Made by a program: the position numbers and the translations under genes. Shown in pieces: positions 15,678 to 26,020 of a stretch of 64,000 nt of DNA (the first letter of the stretch is position 1; every line of letters begins with the position of its first letter). Under the pieces are notes generated by a model that ran no database searches, had not been told where the DNA came from, and saw nothing but the letters and a program-made list of their open reading frames with translations. Source of the stretch: Agrobacterium tumefaciens (lineage in GTDB: Bacteria > Pseudomonadota > Alphaproteobacteria > Rhizobiales > Rhizobiaceae); the NCBI RefSeq assembly GCF_013337285.1, contig NZ_SUPW01000005.1, positions 62,001 to 126,000 on the forward strand, written 5' to 3'.

Positions 15678-18600
15678 ATGAAAATGTTGATTCGATTGCT
15701 GAAATGGCTGGGCTACGTTGCCTTGTGCGGCGTGGTGCTGGTGCTGCTTGCGGTTCTGTTTGTCGGGTTTACACCGATGGGCGCCAGAATTGCAGCGAAG
15801 CAGATTTCAGCACTTGTATCGACGCCCGATCAGACGATCGAGATTTCTCCCCCGAGCGGCCTTTTGACCGGCCGACTGCGGCTCGACAACGTCACCCTTT
15901 CAGACCGGCAGGGACCCTATGCCCGCGTGAACCAGATCGCCGTCGACTGGTCACCGCTCTCGCTGCTTGCCGGAACCTTTCATGCCGACCGGGTCTCGGC
16001 CGGATCGATCGATGTCGAGCGTAAACCGCTTGCCGCTGAACAGACGCCGACCAAAAGCTCCGGTAGTTCGTCGCTGCCGATTGAAGTCGGCATCGATAGT
16101 TTCAGCTTCCCCGACATCAGCCTTGGCCAATCACTTCTGGGCAGCCCTTTCGAGCTGACGGCCGAAGGCAATCTCAAGGCTGCCCGGGACGATATCAGGC
16201 TGTCGCTATCGGCCCATCGGATCAATGCTGTAAATGCTGCCGTGAATGCCGACATCGCCTTCCTGCCGAATGAGAATGTCCTGAAGCTGAAAGCGGAGAT
16301 GAAGGAGCCCGAAGGCGGGCTTCTCGCCACGCTGCTTTCGCTGCCCGGTACGCCAGCCGTCGCTATCGACGTGAACGGCGAAGGACCGCTTTCCAACTGG
16401 ACCGGCACGCTGCGCGGCGGTGTCGCCGGTAACCCCGTCGTCAATGTTAGCGGCCGCCATACTCTTGGCGATGACGGCACGCGCCGTATCGAGATCGCGG
16501 GCGGTGGCCAGCCGGATCTGCTCCTTCCCCCCGCCTTCCGCCAGCTTTTTGCCGGTGAGACGAAGCTCGATGCAAACGCCACGCTCTCACCGCAGGGCCG
16601 CATCGAAATCGGCAGCAGTACGCTGGAGACCGGCACATTGTTGCTGACCGCTTCCGGCACCATCGATCCGAACGGTCAAAACGATCTTGCCGCCAACCTC
16701 ATCGGTACCGCCGGTCCCGTCGATTTCCGCTGGCCTCTCAGCAATGGCGAAGTTCAGGCCCTCATCAACGGCCTCGACCTTTCCCTGAAAGGCAACGCGG
16801 ATGCCGCACACCTGAAGACCACGGCATCATTACGCAGCCTTGCCCTGCCCCAGGGCCGGCTTGACGATGTCAAACTGACGGCCGAAAGCACCGACCTCAA
16901 CATCGCCAGCCGCAGCGGCACCATCGCCACCGTCCTGTCAGTTACGCAATCATCCTTCGTCAGCCCTGATATCGACCGGCTGGTGCGTGCGCCACTCACC
17001 ATCAAGGCGCCACTCAGCCTCACCTCTTCCGCCATCGGCTTTGACGGTGCAACGCTCGAAAGCGCCAGTGTCGGCGGAACTCTGAACGGCAGTTTCGATC
17101 TCGCCAATAATCGCCTGACCTCCAGTGTGCAGCTTTTCGCCCTGCCGGCCACCCTGCCGCCGGCGCTCGCAGAAAAATTCGACACCACAATCGCCCTGCA
17201 GGGCGATATCGACCTCACCATTGGCGGGCGCACCAGCGTTGAGAACCTCACCGTCAAATCCGGTACGATAGAGGCGGCAGGCAATGTCAGCCTCGAAAAC
17301 GACGCGCTAAGCGCCAGCCTGACCGGCAAATTTCCCGCTCTCGAAAAGCTGACACCGCAGGCAAAGGGTGTCGCAGAGTTTGCAATCGATGCCCGCGGCG
17401 CAGTGTCTGCACCTGATTTCAACATCGCCCTGAGTTCCGAAAGCGCTGTCCTTGCCGGACGAACCCTCGAAGCACTGAAAATCAATGCCACAGGCAAGGC
17501 TGATCCCGCAGCACCGCAGGCGAAGCTCACCGCCAGCGGCAGCCTCGACCGGCAGAAGATCGATGCCAACGCCAATGTGGTGCAAACGGAGAACGGTACG
17601 GCGATACCTGAACTGCATGTGGCCGTGGGCCGTAACCTGCTGAACGGGCAGCTGCAATTCTCGCAGCAATTCCTGCCCACGGGTAATCTTTCGTTCAATT
17701 TCCCCGATCTTGCCCTGCTGGCCGCACTTGCCGCGCAGCAGGCGGATGGCGATATTGCCGGCGATATCGCCCTGAGCAACGCCAATGGCCGGATCGCCGC
17801 GACGATAAAGGCCAATGGCGGCAGCATCCGTCAGGGCACGACGACAATCTCCAAACTCGCCGCCGATATCTCCATCGACGACCTGCAGGCGCTCGCGATC
17901 AACGGCAAGGTCAGTGCCGACAGCGTCAATGCCGGCGCCGCCTCGATTTCCGGCCTGAACGCCACCATCGGCCATTCCGGCACGACAACGCAATTCGACG
18001 TCAACGGCCGTTACGACAATGCACCGCTGGTGGTGAAGGGCAGCGCCGATACCGGCGGAACGCCGATGACGGTAAGGCTCGACGCCTTTTCCGCCGCCCC
18101 CAAGGGCATTGCCGTGCGGCTTGAAAAACCAAGCACCATTGCCATTCAGAATGGCACAGCGCGCATCTCCGATCTGACAATCATCACCGGCGACGGGCGC
18201 ATTGAGGTCAACGGCACCGCCGGATCGGCGCTCGACATCAATGCCGATATCCGGTCGCTTCCCGCCAGTCTTGCAAATGCCTTCGCTGCCGGGCTGGATG
18301 CGGCAGGCAGCATATCCGGCACCGTCAGCGCCAAGGGCGCGGCATCCGACCCCTCGGTCGATTATAATCTCAACTGGGCAAATGCCGAGGTCTCGCAGAC
18401 CCGCGCCGCCGGGCTTGCAGCACTTGGCATCAAGGCGAACGGCCGTTTCGCCGGCGGCACGCTACAGATCGATACGAATGTGACCGGTCAGGGCGGCATG
18501 GCGCTCTCGGGCGGCGGTTCTCTCGGCATCGCCGGCAATCGCCCGCTTTCGATGGCCTTTACCGGCAGGTTGCCCTTCTCCGCGGTTGCGGCGCAAACCG

Positions 18601-19838
18601 CAGCGCAGGGTCTCGATGTGGACGGCACGGCCGCCATCGACGTGAAAATTTCTGGCAGCGCCACAGCACCTGTTGTTACCGGCAGCATCACCACCGATGG
18701 CACACGCCTGACCGACGTGCGCCGGAACCTGACCGTCAACGGACTGGGAGCCACCATCACCTTCGATCGCGATCGCGCCATCATTTCCCGCCTGACAGGT
18801 AAGCTGGCGGGCGGCGGAACGATCTCGGGAACCGGCAGCGTCGGCGTAGCCGGCGGGTCGGGTTTCCCTGCCGATATATCGATCACACTCGATCGTGCCG
18901 GTTATAATGACGGCACACTGGTAACGACGGTGGTAAGCGGCACATTGACGCTGAAAGGCCCGTTGCTGAATTCCCCCGTGCTTGGCGGCAACCTGACGCT
19001 GGACAGAAGCGCCATCACCATTCCGGAAAAACTCCCGGCCTCGTTGACGGAAATCGACATCAAGCACAAGAACGCCCCGCCAAAGGTGCGCGCGCAGGCG
19101 AAAGCGCTCGGTGGCGATCAGGGCGGCAGCGGCAGTTCTTCCACCATCAATCTCGATCTGCAGGTGAATGCACCGAGCGGCATCTTCGTGCGCGGACGCG
19201 GCATCGATGCGGAACTGATCGGCAATCTGACGATCCGCGGCACGGCGGCTGTCCCCGTCATTTCCGGCGGTTTTGAAATGCGTCGCGGCCGGCTGGAAAT
19301 CCTCACCCGTCGTCTTGATTTCACCACCGGCAACATCAGCTTCGGTGGCGGCCTTATCCCGGTTCTCGATATGAAGGCGGATTCGACGGTCGGTTCAACC
19401 ACCGTCACGGTTGCGGTTTCCGGCAATGCCAACGACCCGACATTCGCCTTCTCCTCGGCCCCCGCCCTGCCGCAGGATGAAGTCATGGCGCAGCTGATCT
19501 TTGGCCAGTCCATGTCGAAACTCTCCGCTCTGCAGATCGCCCGGCTGGCAGATGCCGCCGCACAACTGGCCGGCGGTCGCTCAACCTCGCTGTTCGACAA
19601 GCTCAGAAGCAATCTCGGCGTCGATGATCTGGATATTTCGACCGATTCAGAAGGCCAGGCCCGCGTTTCCGCCGGCAAATATCTCAATGAGAGAACCTAT
19701 CTCGAATTGGAGCAGAGCGGTGAATTCGGTGCCAAAGCCATCATCAACCTCGATGTCGGGCGCGGTGTGAAACTGCGCGGTGAGGCGGGCGGCGATGGCG
19801 AAGGTGCAGCCGGTATATTTTACGAGAAAGAATACTAA
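15678..19838 (+). CDS. tamB: TamB-like translocation and assembly module (DUF490) protein
   Basis: The 1386-residue inner-membrane-anchored periplasmic protein has an N-terminal helix (LLKWLGYVALCGVVLVLLAVLFVGF), a very long beta-rich AsmA-like body with recurrent small beta motifs (for example LRLDNVTLSDRQGPYARVNQIAVDWSP), and the C-terminal DUF490 domain. That domain includes FEMRRGRLEILTRRLDFTTGNISFGGG and the ending GRGVKLRGEAGGDGEGAAGIFYEKEY. This is the partner of TamA and is thought to form a hydrophobic bridge for lipid transport. The start at 15678 follows a TTG at 15675; an ATG at 15684 is also possible. Its stop codon TAA is contained in the edge of a dispersed repeat. Confidence 0.93.
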   Translation: MKMLIRLLKWLGYVALCGVVLVLLAVLFVGFTPMGARIAAKQISALVSTPDQTIEISPPSGLLTGRLRLDNVTLSDRQGPYARVNQIAVDWSPLSLLAGTFHADRVSAGSIDVERKPLAAEQTPTKSSGSSSLPIEVGIDSFSFPDISLGQSLLGSPFELTAEGNLKAARDDIRLSLSAHRINAVNAAVNADIAFLPNENVLKLKAEMKEPEGGLLATLLSLPGTPAVAIDVNGEGPLSNWTGTLRGGVAGNPVVNVSGRHTLGDDGTRRIEIAGGGQPDLLLPPAFRQLFAGETKLDANATLSPQGRIEIGSSTLETGTLLLTASGTIDPNGQNDLAANLIGTAGPVDFRWPLSNGEVQALINGLDLSLKGNADAAHLKTTASLRSLALPQGRLDDVKLTAESTDLNIASRSGTIATVLSVTQSSFVSPDIDRLVRAPLTIKAPLSLTSSAIGFDGATLESASVGGTLNGSFDLANNRLTSSVQLFALPATLPPALAEKFDTTIALQGDIDLTIGGRTSVENLTVKSGTIEAAGNVSLENDALSASLTGKFPALEKLTPQAKGVAEFAIDARGAVSAPDFNIALSSESAVLAGRTLEALKINATGKADPAAPQAKLTASGSLDRQKIDANANVVQTENGTAIPELHVAVGRNLLNGQLQFSQQFLPTGNLSFNFPDLALLAALAAQQADGDIAGDIALSNANGRIAATIKANGGSIRQGTTTISKLAADISIDDLQALAINGKVSADSVNAGAASISGLNATIGHSGTTTQFDVNGRYDNAPLVVKGSADTGGTPMTVRLDAFSAAPKGIAVRLEKPSTIAIQNGTARISDLTIITGDGRIEVNGTAGSALDINADIRSLPASLANAFAAGLDAAGSISGTVSAKGAASDPSVDYNLNWANAEVSQTRAAGLAALGIKANGRFAGGTLQIDTNVTGQGGMALSGGGSLGIAGNRPLSMAFTGRLPFSAVAAQTAAQGLDVDGTAAIDVKISGSATAPVVTGSITTDGTRLTDVRRNLTVNGLGATITFDRDRAIISRLTGKLAGGGTISGTGSVGVAGGSGFPADISITLDRAGYNDGTLVTTVVSGTLTLKGPLLNSPVLGGNLTLDRSAITIPEKLPASLTEIDIKHKNAPPKVRAQAKALGGDQGGSGSSSTINLDLQVNAPSGIFVRGRGIDAELIGNLTIRGTAAVPVISGGFEMRRGRLEILTRRLDFTTGNISFGGGLIPVLDMKADSTVGSTTVTVAVSGNANDPTFAFSSAPALPQDEVMAQLIFGQSMSKLSALQIARLADAAAQLAGGRSTSLFDKLRSNLGVDDLDISTDSEGQARVSAGKYLNERTYLELEQSGEFGAKAIINLDVGRGVKLRGEAGGDGEGAAGIFYEKEY

Positions 19839-19934
19839 GCACTCCAGTAAAAGTGCGTAGCGGTTTTACGTTCGGACAATGCGTAAATCAAAGAGAGAGC
19901 GTTTTCGCATTCAAAGAAAAGCGAAAACGCTCCA
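19836..19934. repeat. Intergenic palindromic repeat (copy b), with 12-bp stem
   Basis: This is a copy of the dispersed repeat, reading TAAGCACTCCAGTAAAAGTG at its left edge and continuing with TAGCGGTTTTACG and a later GAGCGTTTTCGC / GCGAAAACGCTC perfect 12-bp inverted repeat (19897-19908 and 19921-19932). The tamB stop codon lies at its left edge. No T tract follows the stem, so it is not a standard rho-independent terminator, but it could still stabilise or end the tamB transcript. Confidence 0.7.
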
Positions 19935-20102
19935 GAGCCGTGCGCATTTAGGTTTGCGAAACCATCTCATGATAACAATCATTGAATGAAGACGGAAATA
20001 TTGTTTCCGGCTGTTCAGGCACCAGGCAGAACGCCAAATCCGCATATGCAAGTGTCGGTGCACTTGCGCCGGCCTCCACAGCGAGCATTGGGAAGAATTC
20101 TG

Positions 20103-20579
20103 ATGGCAATGATAAACTCTACCAATTTTGGCGGTGAGACGCTGGAAATCATCGCGTTCCGCCTGCACGATCAGGAATTCTGCGTGAAGACGACGACTAT
20201 CCGCGAAATTCGCGGCTGGGCGCCTTCCACGCCTATTCCCCACGCGCCGAAAGACGTTATCGGCGTCATGAACCTGCGTGGCTCGGTCATTCCGATCATC
20301 GATCTGGCCCACAAGCTCGGCATGAAGAGCACCGTCGCCAATGAGAGAAGCGCCATCGTGGTGGCCGAAGTGCACAACATGGTCATCGGCATGCTGGTTG
20401 ATCGCGTGTCCGACATTCTGACGATCCCGGCAAATCAGGTACAGCCGGTTCCGGAAATCTCCGCCTCTTTTGACAAGTCCTATTCCGAAGGCATCATCGC
20501 CAACGAACACGGCATGATCTGCTTCCTGAACCTCGCCAAGATGTTCAAGGGAACCGAAGCGGAAGATCTCGCGGCTTAA
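20103..20579 (+). CDS. cheW: Chemotaxis adaptor protein CheW
   Basis: The 158-residue single CheW domain begins LEIIAFRLHDQEFCVKTTTIREIRGW and has VIGVMNLRGSVIPIIDLAHKLGM, the core receptor/CheA docking motif, then VIGMLVDRVSDILTIPANQVQPVPE. CheW couples chemoreceptors to the CheA kinase. The start at 20103 (MAMINSTNFGGE) has GGGAAG seven bases upstream; an in-frame extension to 19986 is not family-like. The gene is alone, not in a che operon, and is followed by a terminator and a chemoreceptor gene. Agrobacteria are known to keep a cheW away from the main che cluster, and this fits. Confidence 0.93.
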   Translation: MAMINSTNFGGETLEIIAFRLHDQEFCVKTTTIREIRGWAPSTPIPHAPKDVIGVMNLRGSVIPIIDLAHKLGMKSTVANERSAIVVAEVHNMVIGMLVDRVSDILTIPANQVQPVPEISASFDKSYSEGIIANEHGMICFLNLAKMFKGTEAEDLAA

Positions 20580-20952
20580 GCCCGCCTATTGGCCTGCTTT
20601 TCCTTACCGGTCCGCATTCTGACGCATGCAAAAGAGACGAGCCTGTTTCGTTCCAAATACCGACAATCAGACCAGACCGCCGGAGCATCGCCCGGCGGTT
20701 TTGTTTTTTCTATTCCTGTGTTTTTAAATAAGAACATTTTAATATTATAGATATCTAATATTAAAAGCTGAAAATCAGTACCGCACCGACACGCCATCTC
20801 GCGGGTCCGATACCTGACCTAGGCCGATAAGACGCAAGTGCCTGCATTGCCGCTTTCTGCGGCAAACCTGTTCGTTGTTCAACATGATACGGCGCGGACC
20901 GCATCCTCTTATGCGGTTGGCCGCGCTGTGGCCGATATTCGGGGGACGTCCA
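20580..20952. other. Intergenic region with terminator between cheW and the chemoreceptor gene
   Basis: This 373-base gap contains the cheW terminator (20676-20711), then an AT-rich run around 20710-20770 that may carry the promoter of the chemoreceptor gene. No gene is visible. An in-frame ATG for the receptor frame at 20875 is present but is less convincing than the one at 20953. Confidence 0.6.
20676..20711 (+). terminator. Rho-independent terminator of cheW
   Basis: ACCGCCGG (20676-20683) pairs perfectly with CCGGCGGT (20692-20699) around an eight-base loop. TTTGTTTTTT follows. Direction is rightward, consistent with cheW. Confidence 0.9.
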
Positions 20953-22728
20953 ATGCTGGGGTTAGGGAAAAGCGCAGATAACCGAAACATGCTCGATGCG
21001 ATCTCCAGATCGCAGGCAGTCATAGAATTCGATCTCAAAGGTAATATTCTCACGGCAAACGGCAATTTCTGCGCGGCGCTGGGTTATGATCTCGCCGAAA
21101 TCACCGGCAAGCACCATCGCATCTTCTGCGACGGCGATTTCGCCGCATCGCGTGCCTATCAGGAGTTCTGGGAGTCTCTCGCCCGTGGCGAGTTTCAGGC
21201 CAAGGAATATCGGCGTATCCGCAAGGACAGCGCGGTCATCTGGATCGAGGCTTCCTACAACCCGGTTTTTCGTTCGGGCAAGCCCTACAAGGTGATCAAG
21301 ATCGCCACCGATATCACCGCCAAGAAGATCAAGGCTGCGGAAGACGCCGGCAAACTGGAAGCACTCTCCCGCTCGCAGGCCACCATCGAATTTTTTCCCG
21401 ACGGCACGATCATTACCGCCAATCCAAATTTCTGCGCCACGGTGAACTACGACCTCAAGGAAATTGAGGGCAGGCACCACCGGATGTTCTGCGACCCCGC
21501 CTATGCGGCGTCGCCCGCCTATGGCAATTTCTGGCAACGGCTGGCATCGGGAGAATTCATCTCGGATGAATTCGTGCGTTATGGCAAAAACGGCAAGGAA
21601 ATATGGATCCAGGCCGCCTATAATCCGGTGCTGGATGACACCGGCAAGGTGGTGAAAGTGGTGAAATTTGCCACCGACGTGACACCGCGTATGAGCGCCA
21701 TCACCGTTCTAGCCAATGGCCTGCAGGCGCTGGCCGATGGCGACCTCGTGCAGCGCCTCGACAATAGCTTCGTGCCCAGCATGGAAAAATTGCGCCACGA
21801 CTTCAACGAGGTTGTCGGCAAGCTTCAGTCCACCATGCAGACCATCGCCCACAACGCCTCCACCATCGCATCCGGTTCGGGCGAGATCCGCATTGCTGCC
21901 GATCAGCTCTCACAGCGCACCGAGCAGCAGGCCGCCTCACTGGAAGAGACAGCAGCCGCATTGGAAGAAATCACCACCACTGTTACCGATGCCAGCCAGC
22001 GCGCCGGCTATGCCGGCAAGCTGGTGCTGCGGACGAAAGACCATGCCGAACATTCCGGCGAGATCGTTCAGCAGGCGATTTCCGCCATGGACGCAATCTC
22101 GCGCTCGTCCGGGGAAATCACCAATATCATCGGCGTCATCGACGACATTGCCTTCCAGACCAATCTTCTCGCACTGAATGCCGGCGTCGAAGCCGCCCGC
22201 GCCGGTGAAGCAGGCAAGGGTTTCGCAGTCGTGGCGCAGGAAGTGCGGGAACTTGCGCAGCGATCCGCCCGCGCAGCCAAGGAAATCAAGTCGCTTATCA
22301 ATACCTCACGCGAACAGGTCGCCAATGGTGTTGATCTGGTCGGCAGAACCGGTAGCGCCTTGCGGGATATCCAGTCCCAGATGGGCGAAATCGATGCTAA
22401 CGTCTCCGCCATCGTTGAGGCGTCGCGCGAACAGGCGAACGGCCTGAGGGAAATCAATCAGGCCGTCAACATCATGGACCAGGCAACCCAGAAAAACGCC
22501 GCCATGGTGGAGGAAACCACGGCCGCCAGCCATGGCCTCGCCAATGAAGCGGAAACCCTGCACGAATTGCTGCGGCAATTCAGAATATCGCACGGGGCAT
22601 CGGCATCACCGGCCCGGCCAACCGACAAAAAGCCAGCGATGGTCACCAGACTGCCGACACCACAACCTCGATATGCCACCGCAACGAGGTCTCAGGGAAA
22701 TGCCGTAGCCGAATGGGCGGAGTTTTAG
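20953..22728 (+). CDS. Soluble methyl-accepting chemotaxis protein with two PAS domains
   Basis: The 591-residue chemoreceptor lacks membrane segments. Two PAS domains occur at about residues 14-125 and 130-245, each with the pattern SRSQAxIEF...ITANxNFCA...GxHHRxFCD and a PAC-like tail (WIEASYNPVFRSGKPYKVIKIATDIT). A coiled-coil signalling domain follows, with the conserved hairpin tip LLALNAGVEAARAGEAGKGFAVVAQEVRELAQRSA near residues 403-440. The C-terminus is EWAEF, which fits the xWxxF pentapeptide that tethers CheR/CheB methylation enzymes in other bacteria. PAS domains suggest redox or oxygen sensing (Aer-like) but no bound cofactor is visible. The start at 20953 has GGGGGA upstream. 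Confidence 0.93.
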   Translation: MLGLGKSADNRNMLDAISRSQAVIEFDLKGNILTANGNFCAALGYDLAEITGKHHRIFCDGDFAASRAYQEFWESLARGEFQAKEYRRIRKDSAVIWIEASYNPVFRSGKPYKVIKIATDITAKKIKAAEDAGKLEALSRSQATIEFFPDGTIITANPNFCATVNYDLKEIEGRHHRMFCDPAYAASPAYGNFWQRLASGEFISDEFVRYGKNGKEIWIQAAYNPVLDDTGKVVKVVKFATDVTPRMSAITVLANGLQALADGDLVQRLDNSFVPSMEKLRHDFNEVVGKLQSTMQTIAHNASTIASGSGEIRIAADQLSQRTEQQAASLEETAAALEEITTTVTDASQRAGYAGKLVLRTKDHAEHSGEIVQQAISAMDAISRSSGEITNIIGVIDDIAFQTNLLALNAGVEAARAGEAGKGFAVVAQEVRELAQRSARAAKEIKSLINTSREQVANGVDLVGRTGSALRDIQSQMGEIDANVSAIVEASREQANGLREINQAVNIMDQATQKNAAMVEETTAASHGLANEAETLHELLRQFRISHGASASPARPTDKKPAMVTRLPTPQPRYATATRSQGNAVAEWAEF

Positions 22729-22766
22729 CCCTCTGAAACAGGATGGCCACCAAAAGGCGACGGCCT

Positions 22767-22869
22767 TAGAGCATTTCCGCTTTTCTCCGAAACGCGAAAA
22801 CGATCTAACCCTTTGTTTTGCGCATTTTCCGGACGTAAACCGCTGCGCACTTTTATTGGAAATGCTCTA
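22767..22869. repeat. Intergenic palindromic repeat (copy c), 103 bp with 12-bp terminal inverted repeats
   Basis: The ends TAGAGCATTTCC (22767-22778) and GGAAATGCTCTA (22858-22869) are perfect inverted repeats. Internal sequence reads, on the reverse strand, AAAGTGCGCAGCGGTTTA followed by an AATGCG core, matching the copies near 19836 and 33062. This is the best complete copy in the window and defines the family ends. It lies between the convergent chemoreceptor and fdhD genes. Confidence 0.8.
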
Positions 22870-22872
22870 AAG

Positions 22873-23679
22873 CTAGAAAATAATGCGATCCGCGCGGGTG
22901 AAGATTTCAAAGTCTTCACCCCGCACCAGCGCAACAAGTGTGATGCCCGCTTCCTCGGCCGTTTCGATGGCGAGCGCGGTCGGTGCCGAAATGGCCGCCA
23001 GAACGGCACTGCCGAGGATCGCCGTCTTCTGAACCATCTCCACCGACAGGCGGCTAGTGACGGCTACGATGCCAGCACTGGAAGATATGCCTGCGTTGAT
23101 GACCGCACCTGCCAGCTTGTCGAGCGCGTTGTGGCGGCCGACGTCCTCACGCACCACCAGCAGACCGCCTTCAGCACTGTAAAAGCCGGCGCCGTGAACG
23201 GCCCTCGTCTCGCGGTTAAGGCTTTGGGCGTCATGCAGCGCTTTCATCGCAGCAACAATGTCATAACCGTCAAAGGAAATTTCCACACCGCTCAAATCCG
23301 GCACGAGCCGAACCGCCTGCTCTATGGATTCAATACCGCACAGGCCGCAGCCCACCGGACCCGCCATATGTCGCCGTCTTGCCCGCAACGCATCGGCATT
23401 GGCATCCCGCAAATCCACCTGAACATCAAAACCTTGCCCGGCCTCGACCACTTCAACAGCCTGGATTTCGGCGCGTGACGATATGATGCCTTCTGTCAGG
23501 CTGAAACCAACGGCGAAATCGATGAGATCAGCCGGGCTGGCCATCATCACGGCATGGGTGCTGCCACCGTAAGAAAAGGCGACCGGCACCTCCTCCGGCA
23601 CGGCACGGCTGCCCTCCGTTACCACCCCTTCTCGCAGACCGGTTCTTGCAACCCTTCGGAAACTTGCCTCTGCCGACAC
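22873..23679 (-). CDS. fdhD: Formate dehydrogenase accessory sulfurtransferase FdhD
   Basis: The 268-residue protein is FdhD, which passes sulfur from a cysteine desulfurase to the molybdenum cofactor of formate dehydrogenase. The key cysteine pair is in GPVGCGLCGIESIEQ, and the N-terminal EEVPVAFSYGGSTHAVMMASPADLIDFAVGFSLTEGII is typical. The later EGGLLVVREDVGRHNALDKLAGAVI matches the conserved DVGRHNA block. No formate dehydrogenase gene is visible nearby, so the target enzyme must be encoded elsewhere. The gene is isolated by a repeat downstream and by terminators of the atp operon upstream. Confidence 0.93.
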   Translation of the reverse strand: MSAEASFRRVARTGLREGVVTEGSRAVPEEVPVAFSYGGSTHAVMMASPADLIDFAVGFSLTEGIISSRAEIQAVEVVEAGQGFDVQVDLRDANADALRARRRHMAGPVGCGLCGIESIEQAVRLVPDLSGVEISFDGYDIVAAMKALHDAQSLNRETRAVHGAGFYSAEGGLLVVREDVGRHNALDKLAGAVINAGISSSAGIVAVTSRLSVEMVQKTAILGSAVLAAISAPTALAIETAEEAGITLVALVRGEDFEIFTRADRIIF

Positions 23680-23871
23680 GGCGATCTTCCTTCTATAACG
23701 GACACCTGTCTCGTCTCACTCCCGATCAAGAGGCCGCATCCCTTTTCGAAACCAAATCTAGCCTAAAGCTCTGAAAACCGGAATCAACTTCCTGAAGCGC
23801 GTTCTGTAAAAACCGCAACCCTCTTACCGGAATGCCCCGGAATTGGTTCAAGCGGCTCGAAACACGTGCCT

Positions 23872-23894
23872 AAAAAAAAGAAAGACGGCTTTCT
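23872..23894 (-). terminator. Second, weaker leftward terminator-like hairpin after atpC
   Basis: On the minus strand AGAAAG (from 23894) - CCGT - CTTTCT (to 23879) is followed by eight Ts (23872-23879 as A on plus). The stem is short and AT-rich, so this would be a weak back-up terminator. Confidence 0.55.
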
Positions 23895-23918
23895 CATCAG
23901 ATAGTTGAGAGGCACCCG

Positions 23919-23949
23919 AAAAACAAAAAAGCGACCGAAGAGGCCGCTT
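23919..23949 (-). terminator. Rho-independent terminator of the atpHAGDC operon
   Basis: On the minus strand AAGCGGCC and GGTCGCTT pair (one G-T wobble) around a short loop, at 23930-23949. A T-rich tail interrupted by a single G follows (A tract at 23919-23930 on plus). It sits 54 bases after the atpC stop codon. Confidence 0.85.
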
Positions 23950-24002
23950 GTTTGTTTGTAATATTTTGTGGGCAGTCATTCTTTCGAACCCGCCCGGTGC
24001 TT

Positions 24003-24413
24003 TCAAGCAGCGACGAGAACCTCATGCAGGTTCGTCAGTTCGTAAAGGTGCTTTTCAAGCTTGGTCAGATGCTCGTGGTGATGATTGCCTTCTTCGATTT
24101 CGGACTTGGCCGCATCGATGCGCTTCTGCAGCGTGTCGGGGGACATATCATCGGCCGAAACCGCAGATTCAGCCAAAAGCGTGCAACCGGTCGGGAGAAT
24201 GTCGGCAAAACCGCCGAAAACGACGTATTTATGCGTCTCACCTGAGGCGAACTTCACCGTCACCAGACCCGGCTTGATCGTCGTCATCGTCGGCGCGTGA
24301 TTGGCCAGAACCGTCATCTCACCCAGCGTAGCCGGGATGACGACTTCCGTAACCGTTTCGGAAACGAGCAGACGTTCCGGGGAAACGAGATCGAATTTGA
24401 AACTGTCAGCCAT
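24003..24413 (-). CDS. atpC: ATP synthase F1 epsilon subunit
   Basis: The 136-residue protein starts MADSFKFDLVSPERLLVSETVTEVVIPATLGEMTVLANHAPTMTTIKPG, the N-terminal beta-barrel of the epsilon subunit, followed by the helical C-terminal part (AADEMSPDTLQ-like: SADDMSPDTLQKRIDAAKSEI). It couples and inhibits the rotor of F1-ATPase. It is the last gene of the F1 operon and is separated from atpD by a 129-base gap containing a hairpin, an unusually long spacer for this operon. The F0 genes are not in this window, as usual for alphaproteobacteria. Confidence 0.97.
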   Translation of the reverse strand: MADSFKFDLVSPERLLVSETVTEVVIPATLGEMTVLANHAPTMTTIKPGLVTVKFASGETHKYVVFGGFADILPTGCTLLAESAVSADDMSPDTLQKRIDAAKSEIEEGNHHHEHLTKLEKHLYELTNLHEVLVAA

Positions 24414-24505
24414 GGCTATTCACTTCTTTTCAATTACGCGGGCGTCACGGACTTATTCGTTACAACACCGGCATCACCATTGCGGTTTTGCCGTCATTGT
24501 CGACA

Positions 24506-24530
24506 AGGCGCGCGGGTGAACCACGCGCCT
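24506..24530. other. Hairpin in the long atpD-atpC spacer
   Basis: AGGCGCG (24506-24512) and CGCGCCT (24524-24530) form a perfect 7-bp stem with an 11-base loop, 13 bases beyond the atpD stop codon (24543). There is no T tract, so it is more likely an mRNA-stability or partial-attenuation element than a terminator. Confidence 0.4.
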
Positions 24531-24542
24531 GCCAATTCATCA

Positions 24543-26015
<1,473 letters not shown>

Positions 26016-26020
26016 TTACC

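Larger units (their letters stand above)
23680..24002. other. Intergenic region between fdhD and atpC with tandem terminators
   Basis: This 323-base gap holds two leftward terminator-like hairpins (23872-23894 and 23919-23949) and the presumed fdhD promoter nearer 23680-23850. I see no gene or RNA gene in it. Confidence 0.6.
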
